A DNA stretch of 64,000 nt, from assembly GCA_002332905.1 (NCBI GenBank), contig DDAM01000040.1, positions 1 through 64,000 on the forward strand, read 5' to 3'. Below are positions 25,923 through 34,936 of this stretch, one piece after another. The translations under genes were made by a program, and so were the position numbers. The DNA comes from Firmicutes bacterium UBA2058. Its GTDB lineage: Bacteria > Bacillota > Clostridia > Tissierellales > Sedimentibacteraceae. Below the pieces are notes generated by a model. It worked only from the letters and a program-made list of their open reading frames with translations. It did not search any database and was not told the DNA's origin. The stretch's first letter is position 1. Each line of letters starts with the position of its first letter.

Positions 25923-27155
25923 TTATTTTGATGCTTGCTTTAATTCACGTTTTTCTTCTAGTTTAGATACAAATATTGTACCTGCTAAATCACCTAAGCA
26001 ATTGTTTGTAGTAGTTCCCATATCAAATATACGATAGAAGGCAGCTATTATTCCTACAATTTCTGTTGGTAAACCAAACGCTTCAACCATCACTAGCAGC
26101 TTAACAATACCGCTTCCTGGTATTCCACCACCACCAGTTGAAAGTATAGCTGATAAAAATATAACTTTAACCATAGTTCCTAAATCCACTGGTACTCCTA
26201 CTACCTGACTTATAAACATTATAACACAGCCATATAATATAACACTTCCATCATAATTCATCTGTGATCCTAAAGGAACTGTAAAGCCTGATATTCTTTC
26301 TGGAACTCCGAATTTTTCTTTAGCAACCTTTATATTTACAGGTATTGAAGCTACACTACTACATGTTGATAAAGTATATATCCATAGTTCAGCACTATCC
26401 TTAATAAACTTGAATGGATTAATTTTAGCTGTTACCATCAAAACTCCACCATATACTAATATTACTTGTAGTATACAAGCTAGATAGTATGTTCCTGCTA
26501 ATGTTGCCATACTTGTAAATATTCCTGCACCGTATTTTCCAAAGGAGTTAGCCATTAAGAAAAATATACCTATTGGTGAAACTATCATTATCATGTTGAT
26601 TAATGAAAATACCATATCATTTAATGCATTAAAGCATCTTATTGCTGTTGCTTTTGTATTTTCATTTTTCATTCTTAATATTGCAACACCTAACATAACA
26701 GATATAATTAATGTTTGTAATATATTGCCATCCGAAAATGTTTTAAACATATTAGATGAAAACATACCTAAAAAGAAATCTGAAACAGTGATATCTGTTG
26801 AGCCTGTTACCTCTTTTGATGCTAAGCCTGTAAAATTAGCAATAGTACCTGGTTTAATTATTGATGCTACAGCTATACCAATTATACAAGCAACAATTGT
26901 TGTAGCAATATAGTACGCCATTATTCTAAAGCTGATGCGTCCTAAGGCCTTCATATCCTTTTGTGAGGTAATACCTGTAATAATTGTAACTATAACCATA
27001 GGAACAACTATTAGTTTAATACAGTTTAACCACACATCACCTATAAATCCTAGCTTAGTCATTGGTTCACCAATAATTAAGCCAAAAATAGCACCTAAAA
27101 TCATTGCAAGAAAAACTTGTGTTGTTAAACTAATTTTCTTTTTACCTAATTTCAT
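25923..27155 (-). CDS. dicarboxylate/amino acid:cation symporter (DAACS family)
   Basis: 410 residues, eight helices plus re-entrant loops. Diagnostic pieces are the serine/glycine-rich hairpin LSTGGGGIPGSG (near 337) and the NxxxD region TTTNNCLGDLAGT near 385. GltP/DctA-type carriers import glutamate, aspartate or C4-dicarboxylates with H+ or Na+. It lies 30 bases after the threonine aldolase gene and before a hydroxyacid-type dehydrogenase, suggesting the imported substrate is degraded by these enzymes. GAGGATT precedes the ATG. Confidence 0.92.
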   Translation of the reverse strand: MKLGKKKISLTTQVFLAMILGAIFGLIIGEPMTKLGFIGDVWLNCIKLIVVPMVIVTIITGITSQKDMKALGRISFRIMAYYIATTIVACIIGIAVASIIKPGTIANFTGLASKEVTGSTDITVSDFFLGMFSSNMFKTFSDGNILQTLIISVMLGVAILRMKNENTKATAIRCFNALNDMVFSLINMIMIVSPIGIFFLMANSFGKYGAGIFTSMATLAGTYYLACILQVILVYGGVLMVTAKINPFKFIKDSAELWIYTLSTCSSVASIPVNIKVAKEKFGVPERISGFTVPLGSQMNYDGSVILYGCVIMFISQVVGVPVDLGTMVKVIFLSAILSTGGGGIPGSGIVKLLVMVEAFGLPTEIVGIIAAFYRIFDMGTTTNNCLGDLAGTIFVSKLEEKRELKQASK

Positions 27156-27185
27156 AATCCTCTTCCTTCCTCATATTATTTTAGT

Positions 27186-28226
27186 TTATCTCAATTGATT
27201 ATTCAATTGCCTAATAATTTTAACTGTTTCTATAGCATCATTTTTATTTACACCCAAATGAAAAACTAATCTTACTCTATTCTCTAAAACTGGCCTAATT
27301 AAAAGTCCTAATTTTTTAGCTTCAGCACAAAACTCCTCTGGTATTAAGCCTGTTTTTGTCACATCAAGCATAATAATATTTGTTTCAACATTAGTTTGAA
27401 CAATTATTTTATCCAAATTTTTTAAATTGCTTGCTACATATTGTGCATTTTCATGATCATCTTGTAATCTAGCAACATTATGTCTAAGAGCATAAATTCC
27501 TGGTGCAGCTATAATACCTGCTTGTCTCATAGTTCCACCTAAAAGCTTTCTTTCTTTTCTGACTTCCTTAATAAACTTGTGTGTACCACAAACCAGTGAT
27601 CCTACTGGAGCTCCAAGTCCTTTAGATATACAAAACATAACTGAATCTGTATACTTGCAAATTTCCTTTACGTCAGTCTTAAGATAAGTAGCTGCATTAA
27701 ATAATCTTGCACCATCCATATGAACATGAACATTGTGTTTTTTAGCTAGATTGTATATTTTCTCTAAGCGTTCTAGGTCGATACATGCTCCACCAGAAAA
27801 GTTATGAGTATTTTCAATGCATAGCATTTTAATGTCATTAGAACTTAATAGTTTTTCTAAGCTATCTATATCTGGCATATGGTTTTCATCTAATTCATAA
27901 AACACTGGCTCAAGTTGCCCTATATTTTTATCAAATACAACCTTTTCACTTTTGTAAATATGCTGTAATCTATCAACAAGCACTTTATCAGATGGCTTGC
28001 AGTGTGTCAAAATAGCTGTAGTATTGCCAGCAGTTCCAGAGCAAAATAATATAGCTTCTTCCTTACCTGTCATAAGTGCTGCTAAATCCTCTAGCTCGTT
28101 TATTGTTTTATCTTCTCCTCTTCCTGAAGCATCTGTTCTACCATCATCTCCAAGCTTTGCTGTCAATATAGATTCAAGCATTTCTTGAGTAGGCATTGTT
28201 AGGGTATCGCTTCTTAAATCTATCAT
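27186..28226 (-). CDS. threonine aldolase-type PLP enzyme
   Basis: 346 residues. Cleaves L-threonine/allo-threonine to glycine and acetaldehyde, or related beta-hydroxy amino acids. Opening IDLRSDTLTMPT, PLP aspartate in HVHMDGARLFNA (H169, D171), and Schiff-base lysine K202 in SKGLGAPVGS are all intact, as expected for the low-specificity branch. AGGAGGAAGA precedes the ATG. It is the first gene after a very good -24/-12 promoter (28281-28296), so the operon aldolase-symporter-dehydrogenase should depend on sigma-54 and the adjacent PrpR-like activator. The natural substrate may be a different beta-hydroxy amino acid given the symporter class. Confidence 0.9.
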   Translation of the reverse strand: MIDLRSDTLTMPTQEMLESILTAKLGDDGRTDASGRGEDKTINELEDLAALMTGKEEAILFCSGTAGNTTAILTHCKPSDKVLVDRLQHIYKSEKVVFDKNIGQLEPVFYELDENHMPDIDSLEKLLSSNDIKMLCIENTHNFSGGACIDLERLEKIYNLAKKHNVHVHMDGARLFNAATYLKTDVKEICKYTDSVMFCISKGLGAPVGSLVCGTHKFIKEVRKERKLLGGTMRQAGIIAAPGIYALRHNVARLQDDHENAQYVASNLKNLDKIIVQTNVETNIIMLDVTKTGLIPEEFCAEAKKLGLLIRPVLENRVRLVFHLGVNKNDAIETVKIIRQLNNQLR

Positions 28227-28280
28227 TTCTTCCTCCTATATTTTATATTAATTATTATTAATTCATCTCAATTAACATTA

Positions 28281-28296
28281 AGCAAATTACATGCCA
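28281..28296 (-). promoter_or_regulatory. sigma-54 (-24/-12) promoter
   Basis: On the minus strand TGGCATG-TAAT-TTGCT matches the consensus TGGCACG-N4-TTGCW at 15 of the 16 positions including correct spacing. It is 55 bases upstream of the threonine aldolase ATG and faces away from the sigma-54 activator gene. An inverted repeat TGCCAA...TTTGGCA (about 28292-28323) overlaps and extends upstream. Confidence 0.88.
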
Positions 28297-28370
28297 ACTT
28301 GAAATAAAATTTTAATTTGGCATTTTACAATACTTTTAGAATCTTCATGGATAATAGACACAAAATAAAA

Positions 28371-28404
28371 CGTTGCATATGTTTCATAAAACACATATGC
28401 AACG
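28371..28404 (-). terminator. terminator of the sigma-54 activator gene
   Basis: On the minus strand CGTTGCATATGT pairs with ACATATGCAACG (12-bp stem, 10-nt loop), followed by TTTTATTTT. It lies 12 bases after the stop. Confidence 0.9.
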
Positions 28405-28415
28405 CAACATAAAAC

Positions 28416-30299
28416 TTATTTGTTATTTTTTAAAATTCTCCATAAAGTAGATCTGTGTATACCTAGAAGCTTTGCAGCTTCGTTTTTATTTCCTTGACTG
28501 CTTGATAAAGCTTTTTTTACATCCTCAAGGGTAACAGACTTGTGTATACATGCTAAGTTATCTGCATCATTATTATTTCCATCCTCATGCATAAACCTTG
28601 GTTCATATTCTTTTATCATGTTATATACTACATCAAAATCTAAAACTTTATCACGACAGATAATGCAGACCTTCTCAATAAAATTCTGAAGTTGTCTAAT
28701 ATTTCCCGGCCAATTATATAACCTTAATGCTCGAATCGCTTCATCTGTTAGAACTATTTTTTCACTCTTATTAAAGTTATTTAAAAATGCCTTAGATAAA
28801 TAATCTATATCATCCTTTCGTTCACACAAAGGTGGTATGGCCAAGGTCAAAACATTTAATCTATAAAATAAATCCTCTCTAAACTTATTTATAGAAACAA
28901 GTTCAGCAAGTTTTTTGTTAGTAGCTGCTATGATTCTTACATCTATAGGTATAACTCTATCGCTCCCTAGTCTCATAACCTTTCTCTCCTGTATAACTCT
29001 TAAAAGTCTTCCTTGTAATACTAAAGGAATTTCACTGATTTCATCTAAAAAAATTGTTCCCTTATGTGCTAACTCAAACAAACCTGGCTTACCTGACTTT
29101 TTCGCTCCAGTAAAAGCACCCTCTTCATAACCAAACAACTCGCTTTCCAATATGCTCTCTGGAAGAGATGCACAGTTAACAGCTATAAACGGACCAGACT
29201 TTCTATTGCTTTCATTATGAATACTTTGAGCAAACAATTCCTTTCCAACTCCAGTATTACCTACAATCAAAACCGTTGAGTCTGCTAAAGAAAAATTCTT
29301 AGCTATTTCTATTGATTTTTTAATTTCATCACTAACACCCAATATGTCATCAAAGTTATAGGTAGCATATAGCCCTTTATCAAGTATAGCAGTACGAATC
29401 TTGTGTTCACCCTTGGTTATAGTATTTATATCGTTAAATGTTGCAATAGCACCTATAATCTTATTATTATCAAGCTTTATAGGTATCATATCACAAAGTA
29501 CCTGATTTTTGCCAATAGTTATAGTTTCCTGAGTCTTTTCTATTCCGCTTTCAAATACATTTACTAGTTCATTTAGCTCTGGTACAGCCTTATTTATATC
29601 CTCTCCAATAGGCTCATCGCAAAGTTTAGGTATCATCTTTAAAGCTCTGTTATTTATAAGTGTAATTTTACTAGAATTATCAATTGCGACATAACCTTCA
29701 TTAGTTGTATTCAGTATTGTTTTTAACTCCTCTGTTTTTCTCGCTTCATTTAGTAGTGAGTTTAATATATTTTTACACTCATTATATGCGTATATTAATG
29801 CTTTCTCTGTTAAATTAATTCTAACACAAGTAAGATTAAGTTCTTTAGCTATATATGTCTGCAAAAGTCCACCTACAATTACATCTATATTTTCTTCTTT
29901 TAATCTTTCTATTTTCAATCTTGTATCTGTAGGATCTTCTGCTGTTATTTGCTTTATATTAATGTTAAGTATAGGGTTTAATAAATCAAGTCCTCTAGTT
30001 AAGTTATTGTAACCTATAACAGCTACATTTTTCCCTAGCTTACTAGCCTCTACTAGTGCAGCTATCATGTCCTCGAGGGGAACCGGGATTTCAACAACAG
30101 GTATATCCAATGCTTTTTTTATTCTAATAGCCGTACCACCTCTTGCCATCAAAACCTTAAAGCCTTGTTGTATAAACTTCTGTGGATTATCCTGATCCCA
30201 TAATTGAACATCAACATCATTCTTACCTAGCTTTTTGAAAACATCCTTAGCTAAATCTACAAAATCGTTACTGTATGCTGCATAACAAATGTATTTCAT
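28416..30299 (-). CDS. PrpR-type sigma-54-dependent transcriptional activator
   Basis: 627 residues. An N-terminal PrpR_N receptor domain (about 1-185; MARGGTAIRIKKAL at 51-64), then a PAS domain (about 195-300), an AAA+ sigma-54 activation domain with Walker A GNTGVGKE (347-354), the sigma-54 contact loop GAFTGA (394-399) and Walker B TIFLDE (415-420), and a C-terminal Fis-type helix-turn-helix (last 36 residues, NEAAKLLGIHRSTLWRIL). It senses a small organic acid or amino-acid metabolite and activates a -24/-12 promoter; the one at 28281-28296 is the obvious target. It has its own terminator. rpoN is outside the window. Confidence 0.95.
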   Translation of the reverse strand: MKYICYAAYSNDFVDLAKDVFKKLGKNDVDVQLWDQDNPQKFIQQGFKVLMARGGTAIRIKKALDIPVVEIPVPLEDMIAALVEASKLGKNVAVIGYNNLTRGLDLLNPILNINIKQITAEDPTDTRLKIERLKEENIDVIVGGLLQTYIAKELNLTCVRINLTEKALIYAYNECKNILNSLLNEARKTEELKTILNTTNEGYVAIDNSSKITLINNRALKMIPKLCDEPIGEDINKAVPELNELVNVFESGIEKTQETITIGKNQVLCDMIPIKLDNNKIIGAIATFNDINTITKGEHKIRTAILDKGLYATYNFDDILGVSDEIKKSIEIAKNFSLADSTVLIVGNTGVGKELFAQSIHNESNRKSGPFIAVNCASLPESILESELFGYEEGAFTGAKKSGKPGLFELAHKGTIFLDEISEIPLVLQGRLLRVIQERKVMRLGSDRVIPIDVRIIAATNKKLAELVSINKFREDLFYRLNVLTLAIPPLCERKDDIDYLSKAFLNNFNKSEKIVLTDEAIRALRLYNWPGNIRQLQNFIEKVCIICRDKVLDFDVVYNMIKEYEPRFMHEDGNNNDADNLACIHKSVTLEDVKKALSSSQGNKNEAAKLLGIHRSTLWRILKNNK

Positions 30300-30423
30300 T
30301 TTGTGACTCCCTTATTTTAGTTGACTTTTAATATACTCTTTTATTTAGTTTACTATAATTATAAAAAACGTCAAGTTATAATATTTTTTTAAATTATAAG
30401 TTACGCAGCGTAGCTAAGACTGT

Positions 30424-30431
30424 GGTATAAT
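30424..30431 (+). promoter_or_regulatory. extended -10 element upstream of the GT4 gene
   Basis: TGGTATAAT (TG-N-TATAAT) is a good extended -10, without a clear -35. It would leave a leader of about 160 nt before the ATG at 30596; I see no convincing structure in that leader. The rest of 30300-30595 is AT-rich spacer. Confidence 0.35.
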
Positions 30432-30595
30432 ATTTTAAAAGTATTATACTTATTATTGACTAAATTTTTATATTAAAAAAATATTACTAATAATATATAG
30501 TTAACTTTATATAATAATATAATCCTTATATTATTTAATATAAAAATTTGTGTTTAGCTTCTAAAATAACAAAATCAATGATATAGGAGTATATT

Positions 30596-31795
30596 ATGAA
30601 AATATTAAGTATCCTAGCACAAAAACCACATAGTACAGGAAGCGGAGTTTATCTAACAGAGCTTGTAAAAGCCTTTGATAAATTAGACTGCGAACAAGTA
30701 GTTGTAGCAGGTATATATAAAGAGGATCAAGTTGAATTTCCACCTAATGTTAAGTTTTGCCCTGTTTTTTATAAAACAGACGAACTTCCATTTGCAATTC
30801 CTGGCATGACAGACCAAATGCCTTATGAAAGCACTGTATATAGCCAAATGACTGAAGAAATGGTTGACGGCTTTAAAGGTGTATTTAATGCAAAATTAAA
30901 AAATATAATAGATAGCTTTAATCCAGACTTAATTATTTGCCACCACTTATATTTGCTAACAGCCATAGTAAGAGAAAATTTCCCTAATTATAGGATTGCT
31001 TGTGTATGTCATGGAACGGATATTAGACAAATTAAAAAAAATCAACTAGAAAATGAATATATAAAAGAGAATATAAGAAAATTAGATTTAATATTTGCAC
31101 TACACGAAGAGCAAAGAGAGGATATAGCAATAACCTATGGAGTAGATAAATCTAACATCAAAGTTATAGGAAGTGGTTACAACAATAGTATATTCTATAA
31201 CATGAAGCTAAATAAGAATACTAGCCACATTAACCTAATATACGCAGGAAAACTTAATCAGAAGAAAGGTGTAATGAATCTAGTAAAATCACTAGAAAAC
31301 TTACCATATGAAAGGGACAAGTTAACACTTAAGTTAGCAGGTGGTAATGGCAATAACGAAGAATACGACATGCTATTAGAACTTATAAGTAACTGCAAAT
31401 ATCCTGTTAAACTTCTAGGAAAGTTAAATCAACAAGATCTAGCATATGAGTTTAACAGCTCTGATATATTTATACTTCCATCCTTTTTTGAAGGTCTGCC
31501 ATTAGTATTGATTGAGGCTTTGGCTTGTGGATTAAAGGTTATATCAACAGACCTGCCAGGTGTAAAGGATTGGATGGATAAGAATGTACCAAACAACAAC
31601 ATAACATATATTACACTTCCAACACTTATTAACACAGACGAGCCTAGACTAGAAGAACTTCCTTTGTTTGAACAAAATATAGCCAATGCTATAATAAGCT
31701 GTGTGAATAAAAGCTATGATAATACAATAAACTTAAATGATATATCATGGGATGGTGTTGGTAAAAGAATAATGAATCTCATTGCTTTAAATTAA
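30596..31795 (+). CDS. glycosyltransferase family 4
   Basis: 399 residues, GT-B fold. The N-terminal domain starts MKILSILAQKPHSTGSGVYL with the glycine-rich acceptor loop. The C-terminal donor domain has INLIYAGKLNQKKGVMNLV (near 217) and the EX7E motif EGLPLVLIEALACG near 300. A retaining transferase using a nucleotide sugar; sugar and acceptor unknown. It is upstream of, and separated by a 220-bp gap from, the SLH-GDPD gene, and lies outside the main glycan operon on the other strand. TAGGAG precedes the ATG. Confidence 0.9.
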   Translation: MKILSILAQKPHSTGSGVYLTELVKAFDKLDCEQVVVAGIYKEDQVEFPPNVKFCPVFYKTDELPFAIPGMTDQMPYESTVYSQMTEEMVDGFKGVFNAKLKNIIDSFNPDLIICHHLYLLTAIVRENFPNYRIACVCHGTDIRQIKKNQLENEYIKENIRKLDLIFALHEEQREDIAITYGVDKSNIKVIGSGYNNSIFYNMKLNKNTSHINLIYAGKLNQKKGVMNLVKSLENLPYERDKLTLKLAGGNGNNEEYDMLLELISNCKYPVKLLGKLNQQDLAYEFNSSDIFILPSFFEGLPLVLIEALACGLKVISTDLPGVKDWMDKNVPNNNITYITLPTLINTDEPRLEELPLFEQNIANAIISCVNKSYDNTINLNDISWDGVGKRIMNLIALN

Positions 31796-31932
31796 TTTTT
31801 ATTAAAGATTTAAATGGTAGCATATATTTTTTACATTTTTATACACATTACAAACACATTACATTTGCCAAACAAGGTTTAAATATTAATAAATTTTGTT
31901 ATAATATAATTATGATTGTATTGAAAGGAGAG

Positions 31933-32012
31933 AGTGTGAAGAAAAGCACTTCACACTATGGAAGAATCAAAAAACGATTCTTCTTCAAATTTCTGACGCC
32001 GTAATGCGGCGT
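31933..32012 (+). promoter_or_regulatory. three-hairpin leader of the SLH-GDPD gene (site B)
   Basis: Three perfect stems in tandem: AGTGTGAAG/CTTCACACT (31933-31957), GAAGAATC/GATTCTTC (31961-31983) and ACGCCG/CGGCGT (31996-32012). The last ends three bases before the ribosome site GGAGG (32016-32020). A TATAAT lies at 31900-31905 with TTTAAA 16 bases upstream of it. Sequence and layout resemble site A (11349) and site C (47627). Confidence 0.65.
31936..32004 (+). CDS. possible 22-residue leader peptide within the hairpin leader
   Basis: GTG 31936 is five bases after AAGGAG (31925-31930) and opens a 22-codon frame beginning MKKSTSHYGRIKKR, rich in lysine, arginine and phenylalanine, ending at TAA 32002-32004, 21 bases before the main ATG. 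Translation would melt hairpins 1 and 2, so it could control the third hairpin and the gene. It may also be chance coding within structured RNA. Confidence 0.35.
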   Translation: MKKSTSHYGRIKKRFFFKFLTP

Positions 32013-32025
32013 AATGGAGGTAATT

Positions 32026-33345
32026 ATGTTTAAAAAAAGTATATGCTTAATTTTAATATTTATAATAGCATTTAGTTCATTTAAGGTATATGCCACATCT
32101 GATATGCCAAGTAGCTGGGCAGAAGAAGAAGTTAATAAATCTATAAAATATAATTTAATTACTGAAAAGACAAACTCTCAATTTCAAAGCAATATCACAA
32201 GAGAAGTATTTTGTGAGCTTATCGTTAAATTTTATGAATCATTGACAAAAGATTTTGAAGACATATCAGATAATCCATTCAACGATACAACAAACATAAA
32301 AGTACTAAAAGCTTATAATCTAGGTATAACAAACGGCATAAGCAGTACTGAATTTGGGCCAAATAGATATATAACAAGAGAAGAAGCAGCTACACTATTG
32401 TCTAGAGCTATATACCAAGCAAAACAAAAGAGTTACCTATATAATGAAAACAAAGGTGAATCAATAGGATTTTGGGATCTAAGCGACATTTCTAATTGGG
32501 CAATTTTAGGCGTAAATGAAATGGCTAAAGAAGGCTATATAGAAGGTACAGATAGTGGTCATTTTTATCCTAAATATTATATTACAATAGAAGAATCATT
32601 AGCTTTAGTAGTAAGGGTGTATGAATCCTTAAGCTTAGAATATAAAATAACAAAAACAGGAGTTATTCATGGTGGAGGACTAATTGAAGGATATGATAAA
32701 ACCAATAGCCTTGAAGCTGTTCAAAAATCCATATCTGAAGGTGGAAGAATTTTAGAAATAGATTTTAATTACACCAGAGACGGCGAGCTAGCATGCATAC
32801 ATAAATGGATGAATTACTATGCTCCCGATTACATCGAAGACTACGAACCTTTAAGCTTATATAAGTTTAAAAAAGCAAAAATATTTAACAGATTTACCCC
32901 ATTAGATTTAGATGATTTAATGAATATAATGGAAGAAAACGAAGGAACATACCTAGTCACTGACATTAAAGATGACAACATCGAAGCCCTAAAGCTAATA
33001 TCCTCGAAATACCCACAAATGATTGACCGCATCATTCCCCAAGCCTACAGCAAAGCAGAAGTCCCAATTATTAAAGAGCTAGGATATAAAAATATAATTC
33101 TAACATTTTATAATATGCCATATACCGAAGTTATGCAAACATCTGCTTTAGTTGATTTTGCAAAGGAAAACAATTTATTTGCTTTCACATTTTCATATGA
33201 GCTAGCTAATGAGAGATTTATAAATGAACTAAAAAAATCTAACATTCTATTACTAACACACACTATCAGCACCCTAGAAGAGCAAGAAATATATCGAGGC
33301 TTAGGTGTAAATGGGTTTTATACGGATATTGTGGTTATGAATTAA
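32026..33345 (+). CDS. secreted SLH-domain protein with glycerophosphodiester phosphodiesterase-like domain
   Basis: About 439 residues. A signal peptide (about 1-23, ending KVYA) is followed by three SLH repeats (about 28-205; YITREEAATLLSRAI is typical) that bind the secondary cell-wall polymer, and a C-terminal GDPD-like TIM barrel (about 212-439). Barrel residues seen are H215 in VIHGGG, TNSLEA, E244 and D246 in ILEIDFNYTRDG, and H259 in CIHKW. The HD pair of classical enzymes is HK here, so activity may differ. It may cleave glycerophosphodiesters or teichoic acid. The start is ATG 32026 because GGAGG lies five bases upstream; ATG 32014 overlaps that site. Confidence 0.87.
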   Translation: MFKKSICLILIFIIAFSSFKVYATSDMPSSWAEEEVNKSIKYNLITEKTNSQFQSNITREVFCELIVKFYESLTKDFEDISDNPFNDTTNIKVLKAYNLGITNGISSTEFGPNRYITREEAATLLSRAIYQAKQKSYLYNENKGESIGFWDLSDISNWAILGVNEMAKEGYIEGTDSGHFYPKYYITIEESLALVVRVYESLSLEYKITKTGVIHGGGLIEGYDKTNSLEAVQKSISEGGRILEIDFNYTRDGELACIHKWMNYYAPDYIEDYEPLSLYKFKKAKIFNRFTPLDLDDLMNIMEENEGTYLVTDIKDDNIEALKLISSKYPQMIDRIIPQAYSKAEVPIIKELGYKNIILTFYNMPYTEVMQTSALVDFAKENNLFAFTFSYELANERFINELKKSNILLLTHTISTLEEQEIYRGLGVNGFYTDIVVMN

Positions 33346-33376
33346 TATAATTATTATAATATGATATACAATCAAA

Positions 33377-33415
33377 AAGCTGTTGCATGACTAAAATAAT
33401 AGTAAAGCAACAGCT
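33377..33415. terminator. bidirectional terminator SLH-GDPD / vanZ remnant
   Basis: AAGCTGTTGC (33377-33386) pairs with GCAACAGCTT (33406-33415) around a 19-nt loop. A's before and TTAATTT after. It lies between convergent genes. Confidence 0.78.
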
Positions 33416-33419
33416 TAAT

Positions 33420-33809
33420 TTATTTAATAATGAACTTTGTCATCAATATACCAGTAATAGAACCTGCAGTATCAATAATCACATCAAACACTCTAGGTCC
33501 TCTACCCGGAACGAATGCTTGATGAACCTCGTCAGTTATAGCATACAATGTACACAATAATATACACCATAGTACTTTATTGTTTCTAGGTATATTATTT
33601 TTACTAGAAGCCATATACATAAGTATACCAAGTATCATATACTCAGTAAAATGTGCAGTTTTTCTAATCAAATAGTCAAAATTCTCTGCGTCTATATCTA
33701 TTTTTATAATGCTTTCAAGTTTTTCAACTATAGGTTTACTAATACCTTCGCTTAATTGACTTGATTCGTTTACAGGTTGGTGTGAGAAGTAGAATATATA
33801 ATAATTTAT
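33420..33809 (-). pseudogene. vanZ-family gene lacking its 5' end
   Basis: From a TTG at 33671 there are 83 VanZ-like residues (RKTAHFTEYMILGIL, then DEVHQAFVPGRGPRVFDVIIDT), two or three membrane helices. Homology does not stop there: in the same frame back to 33809 the sequence reads YYIFYFSHQPVNESSQLSEG, the usual VanZ segment after helix 1, but no start codon is present and TGA interrupts just upstream (next to another TAA). The first helix is missing, so the gene is 5'-truncated. VanZ proteins are membrane proteins of unclear role, some giving low-level teicoplanin resistance. The remnant marks one end of the glycan locus. A shortened product from the TTG remains possible. Confidence 0.7.
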
Positions 33810-33913
33810 TCATTCGATATATCGCTCTTACTTTAACTGCACCTTCTTAATTAATATTATTATATTGAATAATTTTAATATAATTGTAAAAATATAAATC
33901 TCTTTAATGTTAA

Positions 33914-34933
33914 CTATTTGTTTAGATACATTTTATCATAATATTGTTGATATTCTCCATTAATTATATTTTCCCACCATTTACGGTTTTCTAAATACCA
34001 TTTAATTGTTTTTTTTATGCCCTCATCAAAGCTTGTAGTTGGAAGCCATCCTAATTCATTATGAATTTTAGTAGGGTCTATAGCATATCTCAAATCATGT
34101 CCAGCTCTATCTTTTACATAATTTATCAATGATTCTGACTTATTAAGCTCCCTTAATATAGTCTTAACCACTTCTAAATTATTTCTCTCATTATGTCCAC
34201 CAATATTATAAACTTCTCCAATTCTTCCATTATGAATTATTTCGTCAATAGCACTACAATGATCTTCTACATACAACCAATCTCTAACATTTTCACCTTT
34301 ACCATAAACAGGTAAGCTCAGGTCATTTAATGCTCTAGTAATCATAAGCGGTATAAGTTTCTCTGGAAAATGATAAGGTCCGTAATTATTAGAGCATCTA
34401 GATATAGTTACAGGTAAATTAAATGTGTGATAATATGCTTGTACTAATAAATCTGATGAAGCTTTTGATGCCGAGTATGGACTAGATGTATGAATGGGAG
34501 TTTCTTCAGTAAAAAACAAATCAGTTTTATCCAATGGTAAATCACCATAAACCTCATCAGTTGATACCTGATGATATCTTTTAACTTCAAACTTTCTACT
34601 GGCATCAAGAAGAATTTGTGAACCCATCACATTTGTATTCAAAAAAACTGCAGGATTGTCTATAGACCTATCAACATGACTTTCAGCAGCAAAGTTAATA
34701 ACTGTATCAAATTTTTCTTGGTCAAAAATTTTAAATATATGTTGTCTATCTGTTATATCTGCTTTTATAAATTTAAAATTTCTATTACTTAGCGCTATAT
34801 TTAGTGTTTCCAAATTTCCTGCATAAGTTAAAGCATCTAAACAAATTATTCTATAGTTAGGATACTTGTCTAACATATAATAAATAAAATTGCTTCCAAT
34901 AAATCCTGCTCCGCCTGTTACTAAAATATTCAT
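33914..34933 (-). CDS. rfbB: dTDP-glucose 4,6-dehydratase
   Basis: 339 residues, extended SDR. NAD-binding GGAGFIGSNF (7-16), substrate block NFAAESHVDRS, the STDEVYGDL motif, and YSASKASSD (catalytic Tyr and Lys). Forms dTDP-4-keto-6-deoxy-glucose. With rfbA next to it and fdtA/fdtB upstream in the operon, but no rfbC or rfbD, the product is probably a 3-amino-3,6-dideoxyhexose rather than rhamnose. Last gene of the glycan operon; no clear terminator follows. GAGGAG precedes the ATG. Confidence 0.97.
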   Translation of the reverse strand: MNILVTGGAGFIGSNFIYYMLDKYPNYRIICLDALTYAGNLETLNIALSNRNFKFIKADITDRQHIFKIFDQEKFDTVINFAAESHVDRSIDNPAVFLNTNVMGSQILLDASRKFEVKRYHQVSTDEVYGDLPLDKTDLFFTEETPIHTSSPYSASKASSDLLVQAYYHTFNLPVTISRCSNNYGPYHFPEKLIPLMITRALNDLSLPVYGKGENVRDWLYVEDHCSAIDEIIHNGRIGEVYNIGGHNERNNLEVVKTILRELNKSESLINYVKDRAGHDLRYAIDPTKIHNELGWLPTTSFDEGIKKTIKWYLENRKWWENIINGEYQQYYDKMYLNK

Positions 34934-34936
34934 AAT

